A DNA stretch of 64,000 nt from positions 164,222 to 228,221 of the forward strand of contig JBGGMV010000028.1 in assembly GCA_041287865.1 (NCBI GenBank), written 5' to 3'. Both the position numbers and the translations under genes were made by a program. This stretch comes from JAPWJZ01 sp041287865. Its GTDB lineage: Bacteria > Pseudomonadota > Alphaproteobacteria > Micavibrionales > UBA2020. Below are positions 15,051 to 23,978 of the stretch, in pieces. Every line of letters starts with the position of its first letter. Positions within the stretch are counted from its first letter, which is position 1. The notes beneath the pieces were generated by a model. That model saw only the letters and a program-made list of their open reading frames with translations. It was not told the origin of the DNA and searched no databases.

Positions 15051-17345
15051 ATGTTCGGTTATCCTTTCAACGGCGCGGCGCGCCGCGCAGGCACAGGCGT
15101 AAATGCGCCGCTCGATAAACAGGGGCGCACGGCCCTGCATATCGCGGTCGAGAAAAACGACGCCACCGAAATTGAAAAACTGACGCGCGTCGGCGCGAAC
15201 CCCAACCACCCGAACAACGACGGGCAGGGCGCGGTATTCGAAGCGATCACCCGCAAGCGCCCGCAGCTGATCGAGCTGCTGGTCGAAAAAGGCGCGAAGC
15301 TGGATGTGCTGGATGACAAGCGCCGCACGCCGCTCGACTGGGCTTTGGAACAAAAATGCGACATCGAAACCGTGGCATTGCTGGTGCGCCTTGGCTCCCC
15401 CATGGAAGATTCGCAGAAGCGTACCCCTATGCATGCGGCGGCGGAAATGAACCGCGCCGATGTGGTGGAATTTTTCGCCAGCAAAGGTTTCGACATCAAC
15501 GCGCAGGACAATAGCGGCCGCACGCCGCTGCACGGTTCCATCACGGCAAAGGCGATCGACGCCGTCAAAAAACTGATCGAGCTTGGCGCGGATGCGCTGC
15601 GCCGTGATACCGATATCAAAACCCCGCTGCACCTTGCGGCGGCGTCGGGTTACGAAGCGGGCGCGGATGCGCTGCTGGCCCTGCCCGAAGTGTCGCGCAG
15701 CGTCAACGCGCATCGTACCTATTCGCAGGGCTTTACCCCGCTGATGGAAGCGGTGAACAACAACCACAGCGCGATTGCCGCGAAAATCGCGGCCGTGGGC
15801 GGCGACGTGAATGCGCAGGACAACCAGAACCGCAACAGCCTTTACATTGCGGTCGAACAGGGCAGCGTCGATTGTACGCGGCTGTTATTGAATCTTGGCG
15901 CCGACGCGGCCAAGAGCACCGGCGCGGGTTACAACAAAACGCCCATGGTGCATATGGTCAACACCCGCAATTACCGCGAAACGCTGATGCATCTCTATCA
16001 GGCAGGCTTCGATCTGGATGCGAAGGATTCAACCGGCGCAACCGCGCTGCACAAGGCCTGCGAAGCGCAGGATATCGTGAAGGTGCGCGCGCTGCTGGAA
16101 CTGGGCGCGGATGCGAATACGGTCAACGGCTATGGCCGCCGCCCGCTCGACGTCGTGCTGGAACATTACACCTATGCCTATAACGACCAGAGCGTTCTGG
16201 TCGACACGCTGCTGTCGGGCGGCGCATCGCCCGGCCTCTCGCCCAATCCGGCGATTCCGCAGGCCCCGCTGCATCTGGCGGCGCGCAACGGCAACATGAA
16301 ATCGCTGCAGGCTTTCGTTTCGCGCGGCGCGACTGTCGACCAGCCTGATCGCTCCAGAGAGGCGACCACGCCCTTTATGCAGGCCGCCGACAATGGCCGC
16401 GACGATGCGGCGCATTTCCTGCTGAAATCCGGCGCGGATGCGCACCGCACCGATCTGACGGGCCGTAATGGCCTGCATTTTGCGGCGGGCGGCGGCGCAA
16501 GCAAATTGCTGACCACGCTGCTGGCCGATCCGGCCATGAATGTCGAGCAAACCGACAATGCCGGCATGACGCCGCTGCACCATGCGGCCAAGCGCGACAA
16601 GAAAGAAGCCGTGGCGACGCTGCTGAAGGCCGGCGCGGATGCGCTGGCTAAAGACAAGTCCGGCGCAACGCCGCTGCATCTGGCGGTCGAGCATACCTAT
16701 AACACCGATGTGATCGAGGCGCTGAACAAGCAGCACGGCGCGGCCATGGACTGGAACGTCAAGGACGGCAACGGCGACGCGCCGCTGCATGTCGCCGTGC
16801 GCAACAACCAGAATCTCAGCATCGACAAACTGCTGCAGGTGGGCGCTGACCCCGTCGCCTCGGGCAACCACGGCATGATTCCGGCGCAACTGGCGCTGCT
16901 CTCGGGCAACGACTGGGGCGCAGGGCTGCTGCTGGACGCGATGAAGAAAAACGCCATCAACCCCGACACCCACCGCGACAAAAACGGCTGGGCACTGATG
17001 CATTACGCCGCCACGCGCGGCGGGCACGAACATTTGCGCAAGCTGGTCGAGATGGGCAGCGACGTCAACGTCGCCTCCACCGCCGGCGATACGCCGCTGC
17101 ATATCGCGGCGCGCACGGGGCAGCTGGACGGCGCAACCTACCTTGTTTCCATGGGCGCGAAGGCCGATGCGGCGAACGCGGCTGGCGAAACGCCCTTCGA
17201 TATCGCCATGAAGATGAAGCGCCGCGAGATTGCGCTGATGCTGGCGGGCGAGATGCAAAAGATCGCAGCGAACCAGAACCAGCCGGGCCCCGCTGCGGAA
17301 GAACCCAAAGAAGCGCCGAAGCTGCTGAAGCCGCCGAAACCATGA
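15051..17345 (+). CDS. Very large ankyrin-repeat protein (about 19 repeats)
   Basis: A 764-residue protein, essentially a continuous ankyrin solenoid from residue about 25 to 735. Many repeats are close to consensus, for example GRTALHIAVEKNDATEIEKL, GMTPLHHAAKRDKKEAVATL and GDTPLHIAARTGQLDGATYL. The C-terminal tail is Pro/Lys-rich and ends APKLLKPPKP, similar to other tails in the window. The stop overlaps the start of a secreted-protein gene (ATGA), so the two are made together. No signal peptide; a candidate effector or scaffold. Confidence 0.88.
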   Translation: MFGYPFNGAARRAGTGVNAPLDKQGRTALHIAVEKNDATEIEKLTRVGANPNHPNNDGQGAVFEAITRKRPQLIELLVEKGAKLDVLDDKRRTPLDWALEQKCDIETVALLVRLGSPMEDSQKRTPMHAAAEMNRADVVEFFASKGFDINAQDNSGRTPLHGSITAKAIDAVKKLIELGADALRRDTDIKTPLHLAAASGYEAGADALLALPEVSRSVNAHRTYSQGFTPLMEAVNNNHSAIAAKIAAVGGDVNAQDNQNRNSLYIAVEQGSVDCTRLLLNLGADAAKSTGAGYNKTPMVHMVNTRNYRETLMHLYQAGFDLDAKDSTGATALHKACEAQDIVKVRALLELGADANTVNGYGRRPLDVVLEHYTYAYNDQSVLVDTLLSGGASPGLSPNPAIPQAPLHLAARNGNMKSLQAFVSRGATVDQPDRSREATTPFMQAADNGRDDAAHFLLKSGADAHRTDLTGRNGLHFAAGGGASKLLTTLLADPAMNVEQTDNAGMTPLHHAAKRDKKEAVATLLKAGADALAKDKSGATPLHLAVEHTYNTDVIEALNKQHGAAMDWNVKDGNGDAPLHVAVRNNQNLSIDKLLQVGADPVASGNHGMIPAQLALLSGNDWGAGLLLDAMKKNAINPDTHRDKNGWALMHYAATRGGHEHLRKLVEMGSDVNVASTAGDTPLHIAARTGQLDGATYLVSMGAKADAANAAGETPFDIAMKMKRREIALMLAGEMQKIAANQNQPGPAAEEPKEAPKLLKPPKP

Positions 17346-18196
17346 GATTAGCTGCTTTCCTCTTTGCGCTGCTCTTGCCTGTTTCCGCTTTTGCGGCGGA
17401 AACTTCTAAACCTCCGATGAGCCAGAATGCGCTGACGCCAGACGGCAACGGCTATGTCTTCGTGCCCTCCACAGGCCCCGAAGGCGGCGGCCGCTGGAGC
17501 CGCGTGACGCCGCATCCGGCAGCGCAGGTGGATACAACAGTTGAACCTGTGACGCCTCCGCCGCAAAACAATACGGCGGCGGGCGGCAATCCCTTCGCCG
17601 ATCCGCAATATACGCAGCAGAGCGCCGCGCCCGCGCAGGTGTCGGAGCCGCCGCCCGCCGAGGAAACCGCCGACGCGCCGGAAGTCTCGGCACCCCGCAC
17701 GCCCAGCGCGCGTGCTTACCGCGATCCGAACCCGCCGGTCGAATCGACCGGCGGCGGCAACTGGAGCCTGCCGCAGCAGGACCTCGACGCCATGGCCAAC
17801 CGGCCGTCGCAGGGCGGCGCGCCGCAGGTGCAGCAGCAGCAACAGGCGCCCCAGCAGGCGCAACTGCCGACGATGCAGAGCATGTCCGTCACCTCGATCG
17901 ACAAATGCCTCGACCAGCTCTCGCCCGCCGAAGCGCTCGAGGTGCGCACCCGCTATGTGAGGCCTTACGAGGAATGCCGCAACCGCGTCGGCGCCAACGC
18001 CCGCAAGCAAAAGACCGTCGAGGCCGGAAAACAGGCCGAGGCGCTGACCCCCGAAACACCGCGCAACTATGTCCGCGTTGCCGTGCCCAAGGAGGCTCCG
18101 GTGGTGAAGGACACCAGTACCGCAGCCTCTGAGGGGTCCGAAGGCAAGTCCTATATCGATATTACGGGCAATTCAAAGGCTAAACTCAATCCTTAA
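17342..18196 (+). CDS. Secreted Pro/Gln-rich protein coupled to the large ankyrin gene
   Basis: A 284-residue protein with a signal peptide (MRLAAFLFALLLPVSAFAAE) and a long Pro/Gln/Ala-rich middle. A small helical C-terminal domain contains two Cys (SIDKCLDQLSPAEALEVRTR and YEECRNRVG) likely to form a disulfide in the periplasm. The start overlaps the stop of the upstream ankyrin gene. The layout (signal peptide, disordered linker, short Cys-pair helix) recurs in the next gene. Family not recognised. Confidence 0.6.
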   Translation: MRLAAFLFALLLPVSAFAAETSKPPMSQNALTPDGNGYVFVPSTGPEGGGRWSRVTPHPAAQVDTTVEPVTPPPQNNTAAGGNPFADPQYTQQSAAPAQVSEPPPAEETADAPEVSAPRTPSARAYRDPNPPVESTGGGNWSLPQQDLDAMANRPSQGGAPQVQQQQQAPQQAQLPTMQSMSVTSIDKCLDQLSPAEALEVRTRYVRPYEECRNRVGANARKQKTVEAGKQAEALTPETPRNYVRVAVPKEAPVVKDTSTAASEGSEGKSYIDITGNSKAKLNP

Positions 18197-18315
18197 GCGA
18201 TCCTTCCGCCGATCCTTAATGAATTCACCAGAAATTTCATGATAAAATACAGGGGATGATATGGCGCCGGGGGAATCATGCGCCATATTGATACTTGTCA
18301 TTCAAGGGGATCACC

Positions 18316-19005
18316 ATGTTCAGGTTTATTCTTCCGGCCGCGTTTGTGCTCACGCTGGCCTTTTCCGCGCCCGTTATTGCGCAGATGCCAAACACCTCGG
18401 GGCCCGTCACCGCGCCCGCGCCGGGACAGGTGATGAGCAGCAGCGGCCCCGCGGCCGCCACCCCGCAACCGGCGCCGCCGCCCTCCAACGCTTTTTCTCC
18501 GCCGCCCGCCACCACGGCCGATCCTTCGGGCTTTAGCGGCCAGAGCGGACAGGCGCCCGCGCCCGCTCCCGCACAACCGCTCGCCCCCGTCGGCGCGCCC
18601 GCAAATCCTGTCGTCGCGGAACAGCCGCCCGCGCTGCCCGCAACCGCCCCGCCGCCCGTTGCCGCCGCGCCCGCGCCTGTCGCAGCACCGCCCGTTGCCG
18701 CCGCACCTGCGCCCAAAACGATCGATCCCGCCGCCGTCGACCCCTGCGCCAATTTCATGACCAGCAACGCCGCCTATGTGATGTGCCAGGACCGCGAGAA
18801 GAAATACCAGCGCATCCGCGACCAGAAAGCCGCGCGCAATAAATCGTTCCAGCCGCCGCCTCCCCCGCCGCCGCCCGTCGCGCCCACGCCGGCACCCGCC
18901 GCCGGTGCGACGCCTGCCGCCGGCACAGCGCCCGCAACAGCCGCGCCCGCTGCGGGCACGGCTGCGCCAGCGCCTGCAACCGCGACGCCGGAAACCAAGA
19001 AGTAA
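18316..19005 (+). CDS. Secreted Ala/Pro-rich protein with Cys-pair helix
   Basis: About 229 residues, with signal peptide MFRFILPAAFVLTLAFSAPV (cleavage near IAQ). Two long Ala/Pro stretches flank a short helical block with two Cys (DPCANFMTSNAAYVMCQDRE) followed by basic residues. The frame opens at TTG 18295, but AAGGGG six bases before ATG 18316 decides the start. It looks like a shortened cousin of the preceding secreted protein. It may be a periplasm-spanning linker or surface protein; no direct evidence. Confidence 0.6.
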   Translation: MFRFILPAAFVLTLAFSAPVIAQMPNTSGPVTAPAPGQVMSSSGPAAATPQPAPPPSNAFSPPPATTADPSGFSGQSGQAPAPAPAQPLAPVGAPANPVVAEQPPALPATAPPPVAAAPAPVAAPPVAAAPAPKTIDPAAVDPCANFMTSNAAYVMCQDREKKYQRIRDQKAARNKSFQPPPPPPPPVAPTPAPAAGATPAAGTAPATAAPAAGTAAPAPATATPETKK

Positions 19006-19012
19006 TCGGGAT

Positions 19013-19777
19013 TTAGCGCTTCAGCTTTATCGCGTGCATGACGGGCACGTCGTGGCGCGAGCCTTCGGTAAGCTGGATCATGTCGTATTCCTCGAAAGCG
19101 CGTTTCAGCAGCGCTTCCATTTCAGGGCTTTTGCGCATATGGGCGAGATCCGCCGCGGTCAGCGACATATGCGTCTGCTTCGCGGCATCCGCGCCTTCCT
19201 TTAAAAGGAATTCGGCCATTTCAAGGTTCTCGGCGCGCACCGCGATGATCAGCGGCGTCATGCCCGATCCGTTCTGCGCGTTGATATTCGCGCCAGCGGC
19301 CAGCAAGCGGCGCGCGGCGCCGACAGCATTTTTCTCCGCCGCGATATGGAGCGGCGTTTCGTCTTTTTCGGTTTTATCGTCAACCGCAAGACCTTTGCCC
19401 AGCAGCGCGGCGACCACAAATTCAAATTCGACCGCATGATGCAGCAGGCCGAAACCGCGCTTGTCTTTTGCGGCTGAATTGAATTCGGCCTTCACCAGCG
19501 CGAGCGACGCGGCTTCGTGCCCGGCCTTCAAGGCCAGCGCCAGCGGGATATTCCCGTCTTCGTCGACGCCTTTCGGCTCCGCGCCTTTGGACAGCAAAAA
19601 TTCGATCATCTTCGCCTGGCCGTTTTCGGCGGCGATATGCAGCGCGGTTTTGTCGTCGTGGTCGGAGACGTGAAGACGCGCGCCGTCTTTCAGCATCGCA
19701 TCGGCCACGGCGACGTCGCCGCGTTTCGCGGCGGCGAGGAAATTGGAGTTCACGAGTTGTTTATAAAGCTCGGTCAT
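19013..19777 (-). CDS. Ankyrin-repeat protein (about 6 repeats)
   Basis: A 254-residue protein with about six ankyrin repeats, for example DKTALHIAAENGQAKMIEFL, DETPLHIAAEKNAVGAARRL and GMTPLIIAVRAENLEMAEFL. The basic end is VMHAIKLKR. It converges on the secreted-protein gene, with seven bases between stops. A near-consensus promoter for it lies at 19888-19916. It borders the phage-like module on the left. Confidence 0.85.
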   Translation of the reverse strand: MTELYKQLVNSNFLAAAKRGDVAVADAMLKDGARLHVSDHDDKTALHIAAENGQAKMIEFLLSKGAEPKGVDEDGNIPLALALKAGHEAASLALVKAEFNSAAKDKRGFGLLHHAVEFEFVVAALLGKGLAVDDKTEKDETPLHIAAEKNAVGAARRLLAAGANINAQNGSGMTPLIIAVRAENLEMAEFLLKEGADAAKQTHMSLTAADLAHMRKSPEMEALLKRAFEEYDMIQLTEGSRHDVPVMHAIKLKR

Positions 19778-19887
19778 AAATCGAAATCATTCACTTTTTT
19801 CCGGCGATTCCAAAACAACGGCGCGCAACATGCGAAAAGCCAAGCGGTGCAATGGGATCACAAAGTTTCATGTAGTGGTAGAGACTG

Positions 19888-19916
19888 ATACTAAAGATAC
19901 CTTATGTAAATGTCAA
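19888..19916 (-). promoter_or_regulatory. Sigma70-type promoter of the ankyrin gene
   Basis: On the minus strand, TTGACA (19916-19911) and TAGTAT (19893-19888) are separated by 17 bases. The -35 is in the context TTGACATTTACATAAG, nearly identical to the promoter before the ankyrin gene at 42481. Confidence 0.65.
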
Positions 19917-19980
19917 ATCCTTATAAGCGATTGAATTAATTGAATATTCGTAACCGCACGACTCGAGTCGCCAAAATCGA

Positions 19981-20010
19981 CAGCGTTTCAGAGCGTTTCA
20001 AAGCGTTTCA
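19981..20010. repeat. Decamer array A: three tandem 10-bp repeats
   Basis: CAGCGTTTCA, GAGCGTTTCA and AAGCGTTTCA follow one another without spacer. Each unit is one helical turn, so a bound protein would contact the same face. A 12-bp perfect palindrome CGACTCGAGTCG lies just upstream at 19959-19970. The surrounding 19778-20237 holds no convincing gene. Confidence 0.75.
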
Positions 20011-20096
20011 CCTGTCACAACGCGTGGGGTAATCGCGCGCAATTCGTGCATGTTTCAGATGCGGCATCCGCCTGAAAATTTTCGCCGATCTGGCTT

Positions 20097-20136
20097 ATGC
20101 GTTTCAGAGCGTTTCAAAGCGTTTCACATCGTTTCA
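20097..20136. repeat. Decamer array B: four tandem 10-bp repeats
   Basis: ATGCGTTTCA, GAGCGTTTCA, AAGCGTTTCA and CATCGTTTCA run in tandem, about 100 bp after array A and about 100 bp before the putative small terminase gene. A lone GTTTCA lies between the arrays at 20052-20057. Position beside the terminase genes fits a packaging (pac/cos-type) recognition site or an operator of the phage-like module. Confidence 0.75.
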
Positions 20137-20237
20137 TTGACCACGGGGACGAAAGTTGGGATGCTTAAATTATGCTCTTAGTGTGTGAGCAGTTAACCAA
20201 GACACACCTCCAAAAAATCAGAAAACGGAAAACCAAA

Positions 20238-20453
20238 ATGGAAACGAAGGCGAAAAGCCCTCGCTGGCATATCGACGCGCTCAAGATTATCCGCGCGCTC
20301 GAAGACCATGTGGCCGGCAAGAAGAAACTGGAAACATCGCAGGTGCAGGCCGCGCTGACCTTGCTGAAAAAACGCCTGCCCGACGCAAGCCTGCCGCGCA
20401 GCCCGAAAAAGAAGCGTGACGCAAACGATCTGTCGCTGGACGACCTGAAATAA
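20238..20453 (+). CDS. Putative terminase small subunit
   Basis: A 71-residue, basic, helical protein (METKAKSPRWHIDALKII, ALEDHVAGKKKLETSQVQAA, LLKKRLPDASLPR). Short proteins with this "choose-a-repeat then LLKKxLPD" pattern commonly precede large terminase genes in tailed phages. It would recognise packaging sites on DNA; the tandem decamers lie directly upstream. The stop is immediately followed by the ATG of terL. The upstream part of the frame (from 20172) is unlikely to be translated. Confidence 0.55.
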   Translation: METKAKSPRWHIDALKIIRALEDHVAGKKKLETSQVQAALTLLKKRLPDASLPRSPKKKRDANDLSLDDLK

Positions 20454-21899
20454 ATGAAGGGAAAGGAGGAGAGCGAAGACCGCACAATCCGTGCGCGTCT
20501 GGAATCCGACTTTCCGCACTATGCCGCCAAATGCCTGAAAATCCGCAGCAAGAAGGGCGCGATTGTGCCGCTGGCGCTGAATGCGGCGCAGGAACACCTG
20601 CATTTGCGCCTCGAAACGCAGTTGAAGGAAAAAGGCCGCGTGCGGGCGATTATCTTGAAAGGCCGGCAGCAGGGCTGTTCGACTTATGTGGCGGCGCGGT
20701 TTTACTGGAAGGTGACGAAGGAGAAAGGCCTGCGCGCCTTTATCCTGACGCATCTGGAGGAAGCATCGAAGAACATTTATCAAATTGCGAAACGGTTTCA
20801 TGCGCATTGCCCGAAGATCGTGAAACCGCGCAGCACATTGGCGAACGCGAAAGAATTGTTCTTCGGCGCGCTCGACAGCGGGTGCCAGATCGGCACGGCC
20901 AAGTCGAACGACATCGGCCGCAGCTGGACGATACAATTGTTCCACGGATCTGAGGTCGCTTTCTGGGCCAATGCCGAGGAACATGTGACCGGCATTCTGC
21001 AGGCCGTGCCGGACGAGGATGGCACCGAAGTTATTCTGGAGAGCACCAGCAACGGCGCAGAGGGCATGTTCTACAAACTGGCGCAAGCCGCCGCCGCGGG
21101 GCAGTCGGAATATGAACTGGTTTTTATTCCCTGGTTCTGGCAGCAGGAATACCGGCGCAAAACGCCCGGGGATTTCGCGCTGACGGGCGACGAGGAAGAT
21201 TATAAAACGCGTTACGCGCTCGATAACGAACAGGTTTACTGGCGGCGCATTAAGGCGCAGGAACTGGGCGGATATTACAGCTTTCGCCGCGAATATCCGT
21301 CCTGCATGGAGGAGGCATTCCATGCGGATAAGCCGTCGGCACTATGGACACGGGCGCAGATTGAACGCGATAGAATCCCATTTGATGCGCGGCCCGAAAT
21401 GCGGCGCATTGTGGTGGCGGTTGACCCTGCCGTATCGAATAAACGGGGGTCTGATGAAACCGGTATTATTGTCGCGGGCCTTGGCACCGATATGCATGGC
21501 TATGTGCTGGCCGATTTGTCCGGCAAATACACGCCGCTCGGCTGGGCGGAGGCCGTGCGCAGCGCCTACGAAAAATTCGACGCCGATTGCGTGGTGGCGG
21601 AGGTGAACCAGGGCGGGGAGATGGTGGAATATACGCTGCGCAGCGTTGCGCCCACTGTCGCCTATAAACCGGTGCGCGCCAGCCGCGGCAAAGTGACGCG
21701 GGCAGAACCCGTCGCCGCACTGGATGCGCAAGGGCGTATTCACCATGCGGGCGTTTTTGAACGCCTTGAATCGCAGCTCTGCGGTTTCGATCCGCTGGAA
21801 ACGGCGGATAGCCCGGACAGATTGGATGCAAGGGTCTGGGCGCTGACCGATCTGATGCTGGGCGGCCCGCTGCCGGAAGGGCCGAAGGTCTGGCGATAG
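20454..21899 (+). CDS. Phage terminase large subunit
   Basis: A 481-residue protein with an ATPase domain followed by a nuclease domain. The Walker A-like motif LKGRQQGCSTYVA is near residue 65, and the nuclease part begins at RIVVAVDPAVSNKRGSDETG (about residue 315), with a catalytic Asp and the typical D-E-T-G spacing. Terminase packages DNA into proheads and cuts it. Length is normal for siphophages and gene transfer agents. The gene appears intact and starts directly at the stop of the small subunit gene. Confidence 0.88.
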   Translation: MKGKEESEDRTIRARLESDFPHYAAKCLKIRSKKGAIVPLALNAAQEHLHLRLETQLKEKGRVRAIILKGRQQGCSTYVAARFYWKVTKEKGLRAFILTHLEEASKNIYQIAKRFHAHCPKIVKPRSTLANAKELFFGALDSGCQIGTAKSNDIGRSWTIQLFHGSEVAFWANAEEHVTGILQAVPDEDGTEVILESTSNGAEGMFYKLAQAAAAGQSEYELVFIPWFWQQEYRRKTPGDFALTGDEEDYKTRYALDNEQVYWRRIKAQELGGYYSFRREYPSCMEEAFHADKPSALWTRAQIERDRIPFDARPEMRRIVVAVDPAVSNKRGSDETGIIVAGLGTDMHGYVLADLSGKYTPLGWAEAVRSAYEKFDADCVVAEVNQGGEMVEYTLRSVAPTVAYKPVRASRGKVTRAEPVAALDAQGRIHHAGVFERLESQLCGFDPLETADSPDRLDARVWALTDLMLGGPLPEGPKVWR

Positions 21900-21982
21900 A
21901 TTTGAACCCTTTACTTGGCCGGTTGCGCCGCTAAGCTGAAACAGTCGGCGATGCGATGACCGGATTTCAGGGAGGGTGGCAG

Positions 21983-22678
21983 ATGGGCGACGAGCATGAT
22001 GAACTGGTCAAAAAGGCGAAGGACCGCGACGAGCTTGGCAGGCTTGCGTATTCCCTTGCGTTGCGTCATTACCGCGCGGGCGATTATGCGAAAGCAGTGA
22101 TAAGCTTTCAGCATGCCGCATCGGCGGGCCATGAAGAGGCGCGCACCCTGTTCAAGGGGGCGCCGCTTTCCTGGTTTTACTCCTGGTGGATCGGCGTCAA
22201 TTTAGACAAAATCATCGCCGGCGCGCAATTGGGAGCGCGGGGCGGATCGGCGCCGGACCAGTGTGCCCTGGGGCTGATTTACCGCTTCGGTTTCGGCACA
22301 GAACCCGATCCGGCCCTGGCTTTCAGCTGGTTCGAAAAAGCGGCCGGCGCGGGCGATGTCGAAGCCAACCTGCAGCTGGGCTCCATGTGCCTGGGCGATA
22401 GCGGCGGAGAAGCGAAAAACGAGAAACGCGCGCTCGGATGTTTCCTGCGCGCCGCCGAACAGGGAAATGCCACGGCGCAGCTACTGGCAGCTAACCTCTA
22501 TTTTATCGGCGGCGACGGCGTGCCGATAGACCGCGTGGAATCTTTTGTCTGGCGCGTCATGTACGCGCGCCACAGCCCCGCAGGCTCTAACGCGTGGAAG
22601 AATGTGGAATCGGACAAGCTGCTGCTGAAGCCCGAACAGCTGACGGCGGCGGAAAAACGCCTTCAGAAGTTCGGCTGA
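21983..22678 (+). CDS. Sel1-repeat protein inserted between terminase and portal
   Basis: About 231 residues. Tetratricopeptide-like Sel1 repeats are visible: DQCALGLIYRFGFGTEPDPA, AFSWFEKAAGAGDVEANLQL, ALGCFLRAAEQGNATAQLLA. GGGAGG sits before ATG 21983, which is preferred to the ATG at 21956. Sel1 proteins mediate protein contacts and are often secreted effectors or regulators in host-associated bacteria. It has no phage structural role and behaves as cargo; a terminator follows at 22711. Confidence 0.7.
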   Translation: MGDEHDELVKKAKDRDELGRLAYSLALRHYRAGDYAKAVISFQHAASAGHEEARTLFKGAPLSWFYSWWIGVNLDKIIAGAQLGARGGSAPDQCALGLIYRFGFGTEPDPALAFSWFEKAAGAGDVEANLQLGSMCLGDSGGEAKNEKRALGCFLRAAEQGNATAQLLAANLYFIGGDGVPIDRVESFVWRVMYARHSPAGSNAWKNVESDKLLLKPEQLTAAEKRLQKFG

Positions 22679-22710
22679 TTTTAGGATAGCTTTGAAATGA
22701 CAGCACTGGG

Positions 22711-22738
22711 ACCCCGGCAATCGCCGGGGTTTCTTTTT
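22711..22738 (+). terminator. Rho-independent terminator after the Sel1 gene
   Basis: Stem ACCCCGGC (22711-22718) with GCCGGGGT (22723-22730), a 4-base loop and a T-rich tail. It separates the Sel1 gene from the portal gene. Confidence 0.85.
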
Positions 22739-22751
22739 GGGAGGATTTACC

Positions 22752-23945
22752 ATGAAATTCAAAAACCCCTTTGCGAAAGAAACGAAGGCCAGCAAGGCGC
22801 AAGCGCTGATGGTGACTTTCGGCGCGCATGAGGCGAAGTTTACGCCGCGCGATTATGCGCATCTGGCCGATGAAGGGTTTCGCAAGAATGTGATTGTGAA
22901 CCGCTGCATCAGGCTGGTGGCGCAGAATGCGGCTGGCGTGCCTTGGGCGGTGTTTCGCGGGCGCGGGGAAAAAAGGGAACGCCTGCACGATCACCCGCTG
23001 CTGGATTTACTGCGCCAGCCGAACCCGCTGCAGGGGGGTGCGGAGCTGTTCGAGGCGATTTACGGGTTTTTCCTGATCGCGGGGAACAGCTATATCGAAT
23101 GCGCGGGGCCGCGCGGTCAACCACCGCTGGAACTGTGGACGCTGCGGCCCGACCGCATGCGCGTCATCCCCGGCGCGCGGGGATTGCCGGAGGCTTACCG
23201 TTATACCGTCGACGGCAAGGCGGCTGAATTCCGCGTCGATGCGCTGACGGGCCATGCGGATGTGCTGCATGTAAAGGCCTTTCACCCGCTGGACGACTGG
23301 TACGGCATGAGCCCATTGGAGGCCGCCGCATTTTCGGTCGACCAGCATAACGAGGCCGCGAAATGGAATGCGGCATTGCTGCAATCATCGGGCCGCCCCA
23401 GCGGCGCGCTGGTCTATCGCCCGCAGCACCCCGAAGCACCGGATACGCTGACCGATATGCAGCGCGAGCAGTTGAAACGCGATATTTCCGAATTTTTCAG
23501 CGGCGCGGATAACGCGGGCCGCCCGATGGTGCTGGAGGGCGGACTCGACTGGCGCGAAATGAGTTTATCGCCGAAAGACATGGACTGGCTGGCCGGCAAG
23601 GATGTATCGGCGCGGGAGATTGCACTGGCCTTCCACGTGCCGCCGCAGTTGATCGGGATTGAAGGATCGCTGACCTTCGCCAATTTCGAGCAGGCGCGGC
23701 TGGCGCTGTTCGACGATGCGGTGCTGCCGCTGTTATCACACGTGCGGGATGAATTGAACGCCTGGCTGGCGCCCCGTTTTGGCGGCGATATATCGCTGGA
23801 TTTCGATACGGATAAGGTCGAAGCACTCGGCCCCCGCCGCGAGAAAATCTGGCAGCGGCTGTCGGCCTGCGATTTTATGACGGCGAACGAGAAACGCGCA
23901 GCGCTGGGGCTGTCGCCGGTGGAGGGGGGAGATACTCTTGCTTAA
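22752..23945 (+). CDS. Phage portal protein (HK97 type)
   Basis: A 397-residue protein. It has the HK97-portal features VIVNRCIRLVAQNAAGVPW (residues about 45-65), HPLLDLLRQPNP, GNSYIECAG, LRPDRMRVIPG and VLHVKAFHPLDDWYGMSPLE, and a C-terminal helical domain. The portal forms the dodecameric ring for DNA entry and head-tail joining. GGGAGG before ATG 22752 sets the start. It appears intact. Confidence 0.9.
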   Translation: MKFKNPFAKETKASKAQALMVTFGAHEAKFTPRDYAHLADEGFRKNVIVNRCIRLVAQNAAGVPWAVFRGRGEKRERLHDHPLLDLLRQPNPLQGGAELFEAIYGFFLIAGNSYIECAGPRGQPPLELWTLRPDRMRVIPGARGLPEAYRYTVDGKAAEFRVDALTGHADVLHVKAFHPLDDWYGMSPLEAAAFSVDQHNEAAKWNAALLQSSGRPSGALVYRPQHPEAPDTLTDMQREQLKRDISEFFSGADNAGRPMVLEGGLDWREMSLSPKDMDWLAGKDVSAREIALAFHVPPQLIGIEGSLTFANFEQARLALFDDAVLPLLSHVRDELNAWLAPRFGGDISLDFDTDKVEALGPRREKIWQRLSACDFMTANEKRAALGLSPVEGGDTLA

Positions 23946-23972
23946 CTTCCTCTCCCACTTGGAGAGGAAGTT
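23946..23972. repeat. Palindromic intergenic hairpin
   Basis: AACTTCCTCTCC, a 5-base loop and GGAGAGGAAGTT form a perfect inverted repeat between convergent genes. The TTCCTCTCC core recurs in the larger element at 30891-31057, which suggests a dispersed palindromic family. It may also act as a terminator. Confidence 0.55.
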
Positions 23973-23978
23973 AGGGGA

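Noticed and set aside
19981..20136. Decamer arrays as iterons of a plasmid origin
   Set aside because: No replication initiator or partition genes nearby; the adjacent genes are terminase genes.
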